DNA of 64,000 bases from contig KV908461.1 in assembly GCA_002005505.1 (NCBI GenBank), positions 181,503-245,502 on the forward strand, given 5' to 3'. The DNA is from Botryococcus braunii. Lineage: Eukaryota; Chlorophyta; Trebouxiophyceae. The stretch's first letter is position 1; each line of letters begins with the position of its first letter. A program made the position numbers and the translations under genes. Under the pieces are notes generated by a model. It searched no databases, was not told the DNA's origin, and was given only the letters and a program-made list of their open reading frames with translations. Below are positions 1-15,807 of this stretch, piece after piece.

Positions 1-438
1 CCCTTCTAAGATAGGTACTACATGAAGCACATATATCCCAGGAAATTAAACTACGGCACGATAATAATGCCATGCGGTTGAATCAATGAATACGACGATA
101 TTGATTAACTCCCGCTTGTGTAAAACCAAGAACACAACTACTGATAATAATGCAGATTACAGATGCATCGTCTGCGGATCTAAGGGAAGAGAACGACGTT
201 CTGCCGAGAGATCTTCCAGATCCCAGCTACTTATCTTCAACCAAAAGACATCGTTGACGTTAAGTTTCCCAGAAGCTAATAATAAGCAGCCACTCATCAC
301 CCTGTCCAAGGTCAGGTAATGGACAGGACAAGTCACCATGTTCTTCATGAGCTAAATCAGTACAAGAATTATCTGACTTCAAAGGCAACCAGCCGACAAA
401 CCCAGCCAATTCTCAGAGAACCCCACAACAGGAGGGGG

Positions 439-474
<36 letters not shown>

Positions 475-551
475 AAAAAACAGACAAACAAACAAAACCC
501 CCCCCCCCCCCCCCGCAAAAAAAAAACAAACAAACAACAGGACCCCCCCCC

Positions 552-586
<35 letters not shown>

Positions 587-804
587 GGTCGAACACAGAA
601 ACGCAACCTCCTTCCCCCACACACACGTACAGGAATGTTTGTGTAAACAATAGCGCCAAGCATGAGGTAACACAGAAATCACATTAGTTGCTATAACAGC
701 TACCCACACATAAGTCAACCTGTCTAACGAACGCCGACATGCAGGCTTCAGCTGCCCTCCTCAAAGTATCCTTGGCATGTGGCCAGAGGCCTCAGTCCCT
801 CATA
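1..804. other. 3' flank of CPR, no gene seen
   Basis: No coding region is supported here. The short open frames have no recognisable content and overlap low-complexity DNA. The stretch holds the 3' untranslated or downstream region of the reductase gene, whose stop codon is at 805-807 on the minus strand, plus an A/C/CA tract at 446-586. Confidence 0.6.
446..586. repeat. A-run, C-runs and (AC)n low-complexity tract
   Basis: A run of about 28 A is followed by A-rich DNA, C runs of about 17 and 12, and then about 16 AC units. It is a compound simple repeat downstream of the reductase gene. An A run followed by other short repeats could be an old retroposed poly-A tail, but no retroposon body is recognisable beside it. 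Confidence 0.85.
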
Positions 805-3800
805 TTACCACACGTCCTTCTGGTAACGACCAGTTTCTCCCAGCCGCTTGACATGAGCCTCTGCATCTGCGGATGAGTAGTTGCAGGTTGTTTGTAGCAC
901 ATTGGCCAGGGTTCGATGCACATCCTTGGCCATGTGTTTGGCATCTCCGCACACATAGAAGAATCCACCCTGTGCCCCATCATACCCAGTTTGTCAACCA
1001 ACATAGAGCCCCAGCAACCCACTTCTACATGAATGAAACTTCAAAGCCACAGAGGCAGGTTGGACATTAAATCATGGACAATGCCAACACTTCTCAGGTG
1101 CAAGATACAAAAGATACATACATTCATGATTGCAGAAATTGCAAGATTGTAATGCACTTCATCCCAGTCCTCCCCAAAATGAGAGACCGAGGCCGAGAGG
1201 TGAGGGCCTTCCCCCCCCGCGGGGGGGGGGGGGGGGGACGGGGGGACACAGCCCAAAAAAAGGAACCACTATCTCGGCATGCCATACCTGCTCATCTGAC
1301 AAGAGCTTGCCGACATCTGCAGTGCGCTTCTCTAAGTGGTGCTGCACATACTCCTTTGACGGCCCATCGCGAGAGAAAGCAACATGCAACTCTGTCAGAG
1401 CACCGCTGAGAAGATAGCTTTCGAGTTCCTCTTTGTAGATGTAATCATGCGAAGCTTTCCGGCACCCAAAGAAGAGAAACGCAGGCCCCAACTTGGCACC
1501 TAGCCGTTCCAAGCGCACACCAGTTATCAATCTTTGAATGCCAGAGAAACCAACAATGGTGCACTGGCACGAGACCTCACCCCGAACTTGGCCCACTGAA
1601 CCGATACACTATCTTTACAACAAATTGCCCAACGTTCATGACTGGAAAGTAAAGAGGTTCAAATGGCAGATGAGGTGCAGTGAGATATGACCGTAAGGCG
1701 ACAGGAACCTTGCCCAACATAAATTCTGCAGGAAGCGTACCAGCATCAATGAGTGCAGCCCGCTCCTGCAAAAATCCGCGAAAGGGAGCTAATCCTGTCC
1801 CAGGACCAACCATGACCACCGGTGTGGTGGTGTCTTTTGGCAAACGGAAGGTTGAACGCCGGACAAACACAGGGACGGGAGTTCCAACTGCAGCTCGCTT
1901 CAAGAAAAAGGATGCAACACCCTCATGCAGACGGCCGGTTGCCACTTTCTCATTGACAACCGCGCATGTGATATGCAAATGGCCCGGATTCTGCTTGGGT
2001 GATGATGAAATGGAATAGAAGCGTACTTGTAGTCGCGGCGCAATGCTGCCAAAAAATGCCCCTGCATCCCCAGTGCAACCATACATGGAGCTCTGCATAA
2101 ACCTCTTCCAAAAAGGAAGCCTGCTCTAACAAAGATTGTTTCACAGTGTATTCCAATGAAACCCAAATCATCATAATCACCTCATGTGCACATACTTTCC
2201 GAGTGGTTACGCCGACAGGTAGTAGGACATCATCTAGTTTGTAAACTACAATCTGACTAGGGTAGAATGAACACACAATCACCAGGCAACTCTTACCAAG
2301 GGGCGGTTTGACGTTTGGAAACTCCTCCATCAGTTCCAGCAAGCACTTGGAGGTACCGTGCCATTCTTTGTAGTTAGCCCCACCATTTCCAGTTAAAATA
2401 TCAAGCAATCTTTCTTTATCGTCGGACTCCGCAAAGGCTGCAAAGGCCGCCACAGACTGCTTGCTAATGGGGGAAAGAAGGTCCGCATGTCTGGCAAGTG
2501 CTGTCTTTAGTGTGATAGGCCCTGCATCATCCAAACCCCACCCTCAATGTCCTTATTCCATTACTTGAGGATTAACTGACACATGCTCATCTATAAGTTG
2601 AAACCCCATGCATCTTTCCTAAGCCAGGATCATCACAGATAACACCTACCTAATGGGAAGAAGAGCATTTAGGAGCATCATCGGGTTGATAGAGAACACC
2701 AAGGTCCAGCCAGGAGAATGCCAGATTAGCACCAGAACTGCAACTTGGTTATTCCTGGGCTAGCAAATGCATTTCAAAGTGATAAGCCTACAGAATACAG
2801 CAAGCAGAAAAGAAGCTAACTGACCACAGCAACTCCTCTTGGAACAACAACAGACGGTGCCATTACCTGCAAACGGGCTAGGAAGGTCACTTTCTCCACT
2901 TGGTTTTGTGAGCGAAAAAGCATAGTCAAGAGGCACGCCCAACAGCTCTGCAGCTCGTGCAACTGCCTCTGGCCCGTTCTCAGGAAGAACTCCCACATGG
3001 TCGCCAGCTTCATATGTAATGGCACTGCCGCGAATGTCCAACTCTACATGAATGCATGACCGGTCTGACTTTTCAGAATGCAGCTCACGCACAACATGAA
3101 CGGAAGCCAAGTAAGGCGTAGCTGCTGTAACGCCACTGCCTGACACAAGCTTGGTTTCGGGGCCAGAGGCTGGAACCACATCGTAAGCTTGAACTGCAGT
3201 CACTTCAGGAATGGCAGCCCCTTCAGTTGCCTGCGCCGCACACCATTTATTGTCAAACAAAACCACAGAACAGACGATAAAGTAGCATGAGTGTCAATGT
3301 CTGCCCTGTTGCCTCCTTGGAGCAACCACCCCCACCCCCACTCACCCACACACACAGGCAAGAGGGAACTGGCTAGCCCCCAGACAAAGGGACAGAGAGG
3401 AAAAGTGGGAGGAAGATAGCGTATACGCAATCATAAATAATAGCAAGCACATACTCCAGTACAGGTCTTCAAACTATTTCCAACCGACGTGTAAGTAGTG
3501 ACAACTTTAAGAACCTCAGCTAGTGCAGCTTAAGTAGAAGCACTACCTCTCCTTTGGCGAACAAGCCCTCAGATGCATCTAATGCTGTCATCAGCTCCTC
3601 ACGCCATTTGTCGAAGTCTGCTTCAATATCTTCATCATCATCACCATCACCCCGTCGGACTATCGGTTCAGCACCGAGGGCAATCATGGCTTTTTGCATT
3701 CTCTTACCCACCATGCAGAAGTGTTCATACTGCTTATTGCCCAGACCGAAAATACCAAATGTGACCCCCTGCACACCCAAGGTGACACAGCAGAAAGCCC

Positions 3801-4486
3801 AGTCAAGCCCCAGCATTAGGGTGCGACCTCAGGAAAAGCACGCTCAAGGATGTTTGAGCCATGGAAGGAGAGCACACTATTACACACCTTCAGAAATTGC
3901 TCTCCACCCCCACGTTCGGCCTCAGCGGCTGCTTTCAACAGCCAGCCGTAAAAGTCTGCAGCATTGTCTGTTGGCTCACCATCACCATATGTTGCAACCA
4001 TGAAAAAAACGAGTTTCTCATCTGCAAGGTTGTCTGGTCCGCTGTATTCTTCCATGTCTGCAAAAACCATAAGGTTGTAGGTACAGCACATTTAGCCTCA
4101 ATTATACCTCCCTAGCTACCCAACCTCTAACCTCTCTGACATAAAAATATGCTCTGTGGTCACTTACCAACAACAGAAATAGCATTGCCTTTTCCATAGC
4201 GTGCTTGCAAATCGGATTTCAATTGTTTGGAGAATCGCTCAGCCGTTCCCGTTTGAGTTCCAAACAAAATGGCGATTTTCGGTTTTCCAGCATCTTCGTC
4301 TTCGTCTACAGCTGTTGCTGAATGGTTGACGTTCCCCTTTCTACCTTTGAGGTAGTCAAGGAGGGAAGGCCGTCTTATGATAACAAAACCAGCCACCAAA
4401 ACCACGAGCAACAAAGCCCCAACAATACCAGCCAAGAGCGGATTATCCAGCAAACCGGCGCCGACTTCGGCTGCCCCCCCACTCAT
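805..4486 (-). CDS. CPR: NADPH-cytochrome P450 reductase, 8 exons
   Basis: This diflavin reductase passes electrons from NADPH through FAD and FMN to microsomal P450 enzymes at the ER membrane. The proposed exons, in coding order on the minus strand, are 4486-4168, 4057-3888, 3768-3547, 3230-2867, 2521-2297, 2061-1741, 1499-1288 and 969-805. All introns are GT-AG, phases match at every junction, and the total is 1998 nt (665 codons plus stop), close to the usual 670-710. The N-terminus has a hydrophobic anchor near residues 16-36 followed by basic residues. FMN-domain motifs are GTQTGTAE, ATYGDGEPTDNA and GLGNKQYEHF. FAD-domain motifs are RFYSISSSP and an SxTCAVV-like strand. NADPH-domain motifs are GPGTGLAPFRGF, LFFGCR, YVCGDAKHMAKDVH and the terminal aromatic in DVW. 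No essential motif is missing. The start is the first ATG of exon 1. Plant and animal homologues are both similar, so the family call is firm and the isoform is unknown. Confidence 0.95.
1211..1245. repeat. C-run/G-run in last CPR intron
   Basis: Eight C are followed, after GC, by about 17 G and a further G-rich stretch, within the intron between exons 7 and 8 of the reductase gene. It can fold as a C/G hairpin or G-rich structure. Run lengths are likely to be unreliable in the assembly. Confidence 0.8.
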
Positions 4487-5796
4487 GGGGTTCGACTTCT
4501 AGGAGTTGCCGAGTGTCTGTAAGGGGAACTGCGGATGTCCAAGGCGCTAATAAGGTCCCGCCACTTCTACACTACAAGCTAATTGATGACAATAGTTCTT
4601 TGTTAACACAGCTATAACAGATCACGAAATGCGGGCCTCAGCGAACGATGACAAACAGTACTGAGTGGGGTTACGTTGCCGTGGCCACGGCAACCCTTCG
4701 TCAATCAAATGTCGTTTCTTACCCGCCGGTAAGCAACACGTGTATTTACAAGAAAGTCTTCTGAAGGCTACCCCGAGGACAAGAATTGCCTGGATACGCT
4801 GCTGCAAACCCTGGTGCAATGTAGACTCCAAAGCGCAGCGGAGCGCTGCAACTCGCAGCGGTCACTCGCTTGGTGGCTGTGACCGCGTGGCAGAACATGG
4901 TAACGTGCCGACCGCTCCAGACCTTCTCCCTAATGGTGATCACCGTCCGAGCTTTACGGTAAGGGGTTCCGACGGGATCGCCTGCGCTGAAAGACAGGTA
5001 TGCATTGGTTGGAATGCACCAATCTGGAGTCGTAGTAAATGTCGAGACAATGTCTTCTCTGCAGCATTACTTGGCCGATCTGGGTTGATCAACTTATTCC
5101 CTGGCAGTATTAAAGTCTACTTCACACATATCCACGTTTTCCTATTCTTTGATGACCAGTAACTTTGATGCATTCATCCTTGAGTCGATACGCGTACTTC
5201 CGTGTGGGCGTCGTTGCGAGAGCTACGAAGAACGATCTCCGTTGAGCAGAACCGGAAGTTTGCTCGCGGCAGAGCATGGCATCTGCTTATGGCTTTTTTG
5301 GACTTCGTCAGAGGATGGCCTTGTCTACCGATTCTTGTGAAGCGTAGCCATGCATTCTCTAGGCTGTTGTATTTGCGGGGCTGGCACCACCATTGCTTTC
5401 AATCCAAATGATGGGATCATACCTGATCCAATGTGCAGCAATCATGTATCGTGATTGGTATAATGTACTTTTAGGGGACGGAGATCCAAATTTTTTTGCG
5501 GCCCATAATTTGTCTAAGAAGATCAGCAGCGCATATGGTTATTAGCTTTTTCAGGATGTGTTTCAAGCATGCTCAGAAGACAAAAAGATTGAAGTCATTG
5601 GACCTCTTGCAACAAAGGAACGCCCGTGAACGGATGTTCAGTTTGAGTTGGTTACTTCAAGTGGGCCCGGATATGTGTTCGTAGCCATCCTGTGGATTGC
5701 ACTCTATTTACAAACAGAGATGAGCCAGGTATTTTAGGATTCATTCAGCCTTGCCGGTAACCATATGACAGTGTATTTAGCTTGCTTTGCATAGTA
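4487..5796. other. Intergenic region with presumed CPR promoter
   Basis: About 1.3 kb separates the DRC10 stop codon from the reductase start codon; both genes run on the minus strand. It must hold the reductase promoter and 5' untranslated region and the DRC10 3' end. I see no convincing TATA box, RNA gene or transposon end. A 165-codon open frame on the plus strand (4665-5162) has no recognisable features and is not called. Confidence 0.5.
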
Positions 5797-10156
<4,360 letters not shown>

Positions 10157-11412
10157 CTCCTCCGACACGCCGGCCACCGCCCGCCTTACAGAGGCACGAC
10201 TCCAGGCCCTCGGGTGAATATTCAGGAGAGAGCACGATGGAGGATTTATGCAGTAATGTTTAGTATTTACACTCCCCGCCCCTCGTCTGCCCGGTTCGCG
10301 TAACAGAGAAGCACGCTAGGATTAACCTAGGTGAATGGAAAAACAAACTGAAGAAACGGTGACAGTAGCGAACGAATGCGAGATGGAAGCTTTTCAAGAC
10401 GCCTGGCATGTGGCATAAAGACCTGTGGCCGGACATTCTTGAGGCCGAGTGGAGCGGTTGGAAACGGTTGGACTGAACCTCGGACAAACTTGCCTGTACC
10501 TGCATGAGTACGGTGCTACCCACAACGTTCAGGACGGTGGTTGAACTTCAACCCTTGAAGTGTGGGCCACACCAGATATCAATAAAGTTCTTAACGAGGC
10601 ATACACACACATAAACAGTTGTTGTTTTATTGTATATACAACCCGCTTGGCAGACTCTCTCCACAGGTGAATGTCATGTATATAGAGTCTCGCTCTAACA
10701 TCTCCACAGTAACAATCAATAATCTTGCCCCATGAATGTCGAGACACTGCGGGAATCCAACCTTGGCATCACAAATTTAGGGCTTCTGGTCTTTGTAATG
10801 GTTGCTTTGGGGTTTCCAGAAGGGTGTTCTTGACCCTTAAGTGGGTAATTCAACAATTTCTAAATGTTCAACATTGACTGCTTAATTAATCTAAGTGGGG
10901 GTAGAGCCCTCGTGCCAAGCGCCTAGCAGGATGGGGTGAAGAGATTACGAATGCGGGCACGGGCGGGGAAGCGGGGTCAAGGAAAGGTGTTGCTGGCGAT
11001 ATGGTCCCTCACGTGAAAAACATTTGCTTGCTTCCACGATAAACCTTTGTGGCACTGCCACAGGTCGGAGGATTGCCCAGACTAAAGTTGCCGCAATCAC
11101 TCACCAGATACGCAGGCACTGGCGAAAGAATAATTTCCCAACTCCATGACATGTCACATGACTCCCACCCACTTGTCCCACCTTAACATCAGCGAACTAC
11201 AACACTCAATCTTGAATGAAGAGTGAAGCCTATCACTACAACCCACTGCCCACTTGCTACCTCCACCCCACATGGCCCCAGCTGCCCATGAAGCAATCAC
11301 GCTCAACTGCAGGGGAATACGCAAAAGATGGCCACACCACATGCCCAAACGTTACATTCTCCCTCTCCTACTTTTTCACGTTCTCCAGCCCCCCACCCCA
11401 TGTTCTCTCTGT
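10157..11412. other. No gene seen; upstream of DRC10
   Basis: This contains the presumed promoter and 5' untranslated region of DRC10 near 10160-10500. I see no other coding region, RNA gene or transposon boundary. Confidence 0.5.
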
Positions 11413-12099
<687 letters not shown>

Positions 12100-12100
<1 letters not shown>

Positions 12101-12705
12101 TATACGCCGGTGGACAAGTGAACATGTGAGTAAACATTGTGCGGGGTGTCAACGATGCTGTCCAACCCTTAAACATGGTCTCACGGGGTGCCCAACATTT
12201 TTATTCCAAGGTCGTTAAAAGTGGTGTCATGACTCTGTACTGTCAATAAGTTTCTCAGCCATATGAGGTTTTTTTAACAACATTTCTTATGATTCTGAGG
12301 ATTCAACATACATCTCATTTGCGAAGGAATGGCAGCAACAAGGTTTGGATTGGAGTAACCCGGGTACCTCTGTACCTAGTAGGAAATTGCGCTCTGGGTC
12401 TTAGGGTAATTTTCAAGATTGGTTGATATTAGGCGACGGGTTATCTTGTCCTTATCAAATTCCACATAATATAGTTGTGACGGCCCTCAGGCCTGATGCT
12501 TTTATGTACTCTGCCTTGGCTAAGAAGTGTATATTGATTGAGTTGACGGTTCCCTTTGAAGGCAGGGCATTGGTAGCTGTTGGAGGTAAGGCCAAGAAGT
12601 ACTTTGAGCTACAAAAACATATCATCTCTGCTGGTTATGAGTGTGTGCTCTACAGGGTTGAGATAGGTTGTCGTGGAAACTATGCGGCTTCGTTGCATCG
12701 TTGTC
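12100..12705 (+). pseudogene. Decayed CCHC plus PD...E nuclease-like remnant (RLE-type non-LTR element)
   Basis: Just after the CA array the plus strand encodes a CCHC knuckle: Cys at 12138 and 12147, then TLKHGLTGC. This is followed by GR, a TAA stop, and KWCHDSVL. That order (knuckle, then a GRYxWRHDxVL-like motif) is what I know from proteins of non-LTR retrotransposons with a restriction-like endonuclease. The 12423-12710 frame then gives ALRPD, about 13 residues, IELTVPFE, and near its end VEIGCRGNYAAS, matching the PD...E nuclease core and terminal VGCRG motif of the same proteins. An in-frame stop and frame changes show it is dead. LTR element A cuts it at 12705/12706. The reverse transcriptase part is absent. 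Confidence 0.55.
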
Positions 12706-12875
12706 TGTAATGATCTAGGAAATTCACGAAGACAAAGGCTAGATGCAAGATCTAAGACAAAGGCTCGTGTGAGAATGACCTCACACAGGTGCATACCGAG
12801 TCGTATGCACCCTCGTGGTTGAAGACCACGTGAGACCCGTATCCGACGGGTGGACGTATCCGGAAGTACGTTACA
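12706..12875 (-). repeat. 3' LTR of element A
   Basis: It begins TGTAATG and ends GTTACA, and is followed by the polypurine tract of A. It shares with the LTR of element H a segment that forms a hairpin, GTGTGAG-loop-CTCACAC. The matching 5' LTR is not in the window. Confidence 0.75.
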
Positions 12876-13267
12876 TTTCTCCCCCTCTTAGCTAGCCGAG
12901 CTCCTGGGAGGCTAACAAAGGGTGAGTGTGGAAGGCTCACTGTAACACATCCACAAGATGGTGAGCTGATGAGCGACGACCCGAAGACACCAAGCCCGAG
13001 GACTTGGGTTCGAACTTGCCTTGGGTGTACTGAGTAATAAGCCCGCAGTGAACGGGGTAACGCCGGCCACAGGCCAAACGCCACTGATTCGAAGAGCTAA
13101 GTCACTACAGCGGTAAGACACAGCTTATGCTGGGACCCGAGGGAGTGGGCGTAGGAAGGCTAGCACTTGACCTGCAAGTCGGAAGGATACTCGGTGCACT
13201 CGAGTATGCGGCTAAATAACCACGACCCTCCCGCAGGCGCGGGGGCTCAAGGCCGCTGGTGAACCTC

Positions 13268-14722
13268 CTATGTCGGTGCGTTGCGACCGACTGTGTCCCA
13301 GTACCTCTTGAGCACTTCAGGAGCATTGGTCAAATTCCCTTGTGGTTCCCAAGTATTGTGTTCCGGAGAGTGACCTGTCCACTGGACGAGGTACTCGTAC
13401 TTGGCGGGATTTCGAGAATTGACACGACGGTGGGCTACGATGGAGTCCACCTCGTATTCCTCTTCTCCAAGGAGAAGTTCCGCTGGAGGCGGTGGTTGAA
13501 CTGATCCATCCCTACGGTAGGGTTCCAACTTGGATACATGAAAGACATCATGTATTCTCCAGCGTGCAGGCAGAACTAGCTCATAAGCTTGTTTGCCAAT
13601 GCGCTTGTGGACTTGGAATGGACCTACCCAGCGAGGGAGGAGTTTTGGAGTGCCTTGCTTAAAATGTAGGTCCTTGGAGGACAGAAGGACCCAATCCCCT
13701 GGTGAGAACTGGAGATCCCTACGTTTTGTGTTGGCTGCCTGTGCCTGTCGGTTGGTGGCTACTCGGTGTACCATCCGAGCTTCATTGATCAAACGCTGCA
13801 TGCGCTGAACGAAGCCGGCTGCGCTCGGAACCCGTAGGTTGGGTAGGAGCGTGGCTGGGAGGTATGGATGATGCCCGTAGTTGAGCATGAATGGAGTAGT
13901 TCCTGTGCTTTCATGGTCTGCGTTGTTGATAGCAAACTCGGCGCAGGACAACTTGGTGTCCCAGTCAGTTTGGCTGGACGACACGTACATGCGTAGCATG
14001 TCTTCCAGTACCCGGTTGGTCCTTTCTGTCTGACCATCCGTTTGAGGGTGGTAGGCAGTGGACATGGCCTGTTTGGTACCGAGTATCTCGCACAAAGCCT
14101 TGGTGAAGTGGCTGGTGAAGAGTGGATCTCTGTCAGACACTATCACTTGGGGAACCCCATGCAACTTCCATACGTTGTCAACGTACAGGCGTGCCGTTTG
14201 CTCCGCTGTCGCTCGCGACGTGGTTGGCACCAGATGGACCATCTTGGAGAGTTTGTCCACGATGACGAAGATGGCATCGTGGCCGCGCTCTGTGGACGGT
14301 AGTTGCGTGATGAAGTCCATCGTGACTGTATGCCAAGGAGCCAAGGGTAAGCCCAGAGGTTGCAGGAGACCAGCTGGTTTGAGGTTCCTGGCTTTGTTCT
14401 TTTGGCACAGATGGCATGTGGTGACATACCTCTCCACTTCCTGAGTCATAGAAGGCCACCAGTAATGGCGGGTTATGAGCTTCAGGGTCTTCCGAACACC
14501 TTGGTGTCCAGCGTAAGGGCTGTCATGCATTTCCTTAAGGAGAAGGGTTCGCAACCCAAATGCATCGGGTACGGCAACTTTGCCGTCGTGTAGGAAGAGA
14601 CCCTCGTGTGAGAGGAGACCCTTCAAGTTGTCAGCATCCTGGAACCACGGGTCCACAGAATAACCTTGCACGAACTTGTCTTTCCATGACAGGCTCGTGG
14701 GCTCTCCCCCCCCTGAAGTCAC
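13268..14722 (-). CDS. Element A pol, integrase and chromodomain part
   Basis: The frame encodes 484 residues: the H2C2 zinc-binding domain (HDSPYAGHQG ... CHLCQKNKA), the integrase core with Asp in TMDFITQL, Asp in VSDRDPLF and Glu in DGQTERTNR, the GPY-like PRWVGPF segment, and a C-terminal chromodomain (EYEVDSIVAHR ... YLVQWTGHSPEHNTWEP). Integrase inserts the cDNA, and chromodomains of this type guide chromoviruses to modified histone H3. The visible frame has no internal stop. It is the 3' part of a pol interrupted by B at 14795, so as it stands it cannot give a full polyprotein. Confidence 0.9.
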   Translation of the reverse strand: MTSGGGEPTSLSWKDKFVQGYSVDPWFQDADNLKGLLSHEGLFLHDGKVAVPDAFGLRTLLLKEMHDSPYAGHQGVRKTLKLITRHYWWPSMTQEVERYVTTCHLCQKNKARNLKPAGLLQPLGLPLAPWHTVTMDFITQLPSTERGHDAIFVIVDKLSKMVHLVPTTSRATAEQTARLYVDNVWKLHGVPQVIVSDRDPLFTSHFTKALCEILGTKQAMSTAYHPQTDGQTERTNRVLEDMLRMYVSSSQTDWDTKLSCAEFAINNADHESTGTTPFMLNYGHHPYLPATLLPNLRVPSAAGFVQRMQRLINEARMVHRVATNRQAQAANTKRRDLQFSPGDWVLLSSKDLHFKQGTPKLLPRWVGPFQVHKRIGKQAYELVLPARWRIHDVFHVSKLEPYRRDGSVQPPPPAELLLGEEEYEVDSIVAHRRVNSRNPAKYEYLVQWTGHSPEHNTWEPQGNLTNAPEVLKRYWDTVGRNAPT

Positions 14723-14789
14723 ACCGGAACGGAGGACGGCAGATAGGGATGGACTCGGTAGACAGGGAGAGTCAGGGGGTGCTAAGACC

Positions 14790-14794
14790 CCAGA
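14790..14794. repeat. TSD of element B, left copy (CCAGA)
   Basis: CCAGA lies directly before the TG of the left LTR and again at 21256-21260 directly after the right LTR. This five-base duplication is typical of gypsy integrase. Confidence 0.9.
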
Positions 14795-15283
14795 TGAAAC
14801 AAAGGGAGACGTGTATGCAAGTTTAATAATAAGAGATACTAGGGTTTAAGGAAGGGGTGACACCGCGAGACAGTAAACGTGACGCCGATTCCTCTTACAA
14901 TACGCAGCTCCTCCTCACGCAGGCGATTCCGAGTCTCCAATAAACAATATGGCCAACGCCAATACAATATAATATGCAACAGATATATCCAGACCCCAAA
15001 GATAAGTGTGTCTCTCGAAGTGTGAGTCCAACTTGTGGTGAACCCGGCTACATCGCCCTTCTATGTGATGCTCTCGCGAGCACCACGAGAAGGATGACGA
15101 GAGGGCATCCTTTTGGACATTTCATGAACATCCTATATTGTGAAGCTTCTCGTAGTACGACGTGCGTGAAGACACATGCGCACACATGCAGGCGTGCACG
15201 TAATTCGAAATACCTGCACATAATTCGAAAGGCGAGCCGCATGAGGTACGCAGACGCGGCACCGCACGCGTCACCTCACTACA
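14795..15283 (-). repeat. 3' LTR of element B
   Basis: This 489-bp copy differs from the right LTR by about three substitutions (for example ATACAA/ATAAAA and GGCGAG/GGCCAG). The same LTR in opposite orientation opens element C at 22068. Its inner edge is followed by the polypurine tract. Confidence 0.95.
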
Positions 15284-15807
15284 TACTCCCCCCCCTATTC
15301 CTGTGCGTCCCCGCGCAGAAGGCAGAGCGCAACAAAACAACAAAAGACCTTCCAACATGCGGAGACTCAGAACACTACCTACGGGCAACCCGCCTCCCGT
15401 GTTGCCAGACCCCAGCCGATCGCTGCGTATCGGGGTCCCCACCATATAGAAATAAGAATAAGTATCATTCATGACAAACATGACAAACGACGAAACGGAG
15501 GAAACAGCTAAGTCCACGTAGAGCCAAAAGTCCATAAGTTCGTAAGTCGAGAAGTCCACAAGTCCATAAGGCAAAGTTCAAGTGAGGTTCAAACCAAGTT
15601 CGAGTCCAAAGTTCTAGAGTCCAAAGTTCCGTGTCCAGTGGCAATGAAGTGAGGCGGCCATGTCGAGCCTAATGTGCACAATGATCTATCCAGGTAAGGG
15701 ACCCATGGTCCACCCTACCGGGTAAGGCAGCCTTACCCTAGCCTATCCACAGTCCATATGGCCATACAGAGAGACCCCTCCAAGGAGGGCCAACCGGTCG
15801 ACGGGGC
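15284..15807 (-). other. Element B 3' untranslated region with polypurine tract
   Basis: Between the chromodomain stop and the 3' LTR lies about 0.5 kb without a supported frame. The end touching the LTR reads, on the coding strand, as a run of eight or nine G, the expected plus-strand primer. Confidence 0.75.

Noticed and set aside
4665..5162. 165-codon plus-strand frame upstream of CPR
   Set aside because: No recognisable domain, no composition signal and no supporting context.
13100..13260. tRNA-like segment in the 3' region of A
   Set aside because: A short hairpin is visible, but no cloverleaf, B box or CCA-proximal acceptor stem could be assembled.
15048..15242. 64-codon minus-strand frame repeated at 21020 and 22109
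   Set aside because: It lies inside the 489-bp LTR of B/C and is repeated because the LTR is. No sign of a separate gene.
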